DNA of 6,551 bases, taken from positions 1-6,551 of the forward strand of contig JAKADF010000198.1 of the NCBI GenBank assembly GCA_021820805.1, read 5' to 3'. Each line of letters opens with the position of its first letter. Position 1 is the stretch's first letter. Of this stretch, positions 6,264 to 6,551 are shown in pieces. The translations under genes were made by a program, and so were the position numbers. This DNA is from Bacillota bacterium. Its GTDB lineage: Bacteria; Bacillota; Bacilli; Alicyclobacillales; Alicyclobacillaceae. A model generated the notes under the pieces. It ran no database searches. It was given only the letters and a program-made list of their open reading frames with translations, and was not told the origin of the DNA.

Positions 6264-6551
6264 CTAATTTAGTTCTGTTCTCCCCATGATCTCAGTTTGT
6301 AATTTTTCAACACATTCACCCAAAGGTTCATCTTTCGTATTAATAATAAACTCTGGGTTTTTTGGGGGCTCGTACGGACTAGTAATGCCAGTGAAATTTT
6401 GTACTGTGCCAGCCCGTGCTTTTTTATACAATCCTTTCGGATCTCTCCGCTCACACGTCGCCAAATCGGCTTTAACATAAACTTCGAGGAATTTATCCCG
6501 GCCTATCTTTTCCCTGGCCAACTCTCTCATTTTCCGATAGGGAGTGATGAA
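6264..6551 (-). CDS. cysC: Adenylylsulfate (APS) kinase, C-terminal part
   Basis: APS kinase phosphorylates adenosine 5'-phosphosulfate to PAPS, the sulfate donor for reduction or for sulfotransferases. The gene runs off the right edge. The visible 95 residues are the C-terminal half of a protein normally about 200 residues long. They open FITPYRK, the family's FISPYR segment, then show FLEVYVKADLATCERRDPKG (the usual E-V-Y-V and RDPKGLY region), LYKKARAG, NFTGI, PYEPP and NPEFIINT, all in family order. The P-loop half lies outside the window. An ATG at 6530 is internal, not the start. The reading frame is open and the motifs intact, unlike the sat remnant at the other edge. The stop at 6264-6266 is followed by 91 bases to the first glycosyltransferase, so co-transcription is possible. 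It may serve glycan sulfation rather than cysteine synthesis; that is inference. Confidence 0.93.
   Translation of the reverse strand, partial: FITPYRKMRELAREKIGRDKFLEVYVKADLATCERRDPKGLYKKARAGTVQNFTGITSPYEPPKNPEFIINTKDEPLGECVEKLQTEIMGRTELN

Overview
The window looks like a surface-glycan locus from an endospore-forming Firmicute (Bacillaceae/Paenibacillaceae type). The clues are two CgeB-like proteins (CgeB is a late spore-maturation protein of Bacillus), AGGAGG-like ribosome binding sites, TTG starts, moderately low GC, and a good match to a mother-cell sigma-K promoter. I cannot name the species.

Layout. Left, + strand: positions 1-135 hold nothing I can assign. About 136-527 is a decayed 3' part of a sulfate adenylyltransferase gene (sat), recognisable at protein level but broken by frameshifts, an in-frame TGA and a small deletion. 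Directly after its stop lies a candidate sigma-K promoter (534-561). It is followed by two tandem, overlapping cgeB-like genes (604-1551 and 1548-2516) whose products are about 53% identical without gaps. Right, - strand, read from high to low coordinates: the 3' end of an adenylylsulfate kinase gene (cysC, cut by the window edge, stop at 6264); a 91-base gap; then four tightly packed glycosyltransferase genes: a GT-B enzyme with a TTG start (6172-5132), a GT-A/GT2 enzyme (5135-4434), a GT4 enzyme (4394-3291) and a GT-D (DUF1792-like) enzyme (3256-2540). The two arrays converge, with only 23 bases between the stop codons at 2516 and 2540.

How it may work together (inference): six putative glycosyltransferases of four structural types would build a decorated glycan, probably on the outer spore surface, as Cge/Sps proteins do in Bacillus subtilis. 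The genes at the two edges, sat (dead) and cysC (apparently intact where visible), encode the two consecutive steps that make PAPS, the sulfate donor. This suggests the locus once made, or still makes, a sulfated glycan, with ATP sulfurylase now supplied from elsewhere if the function persists. No sulfotransferase, polymerase, flippase or nucleotide-sugar synthesis gene is inside the window.
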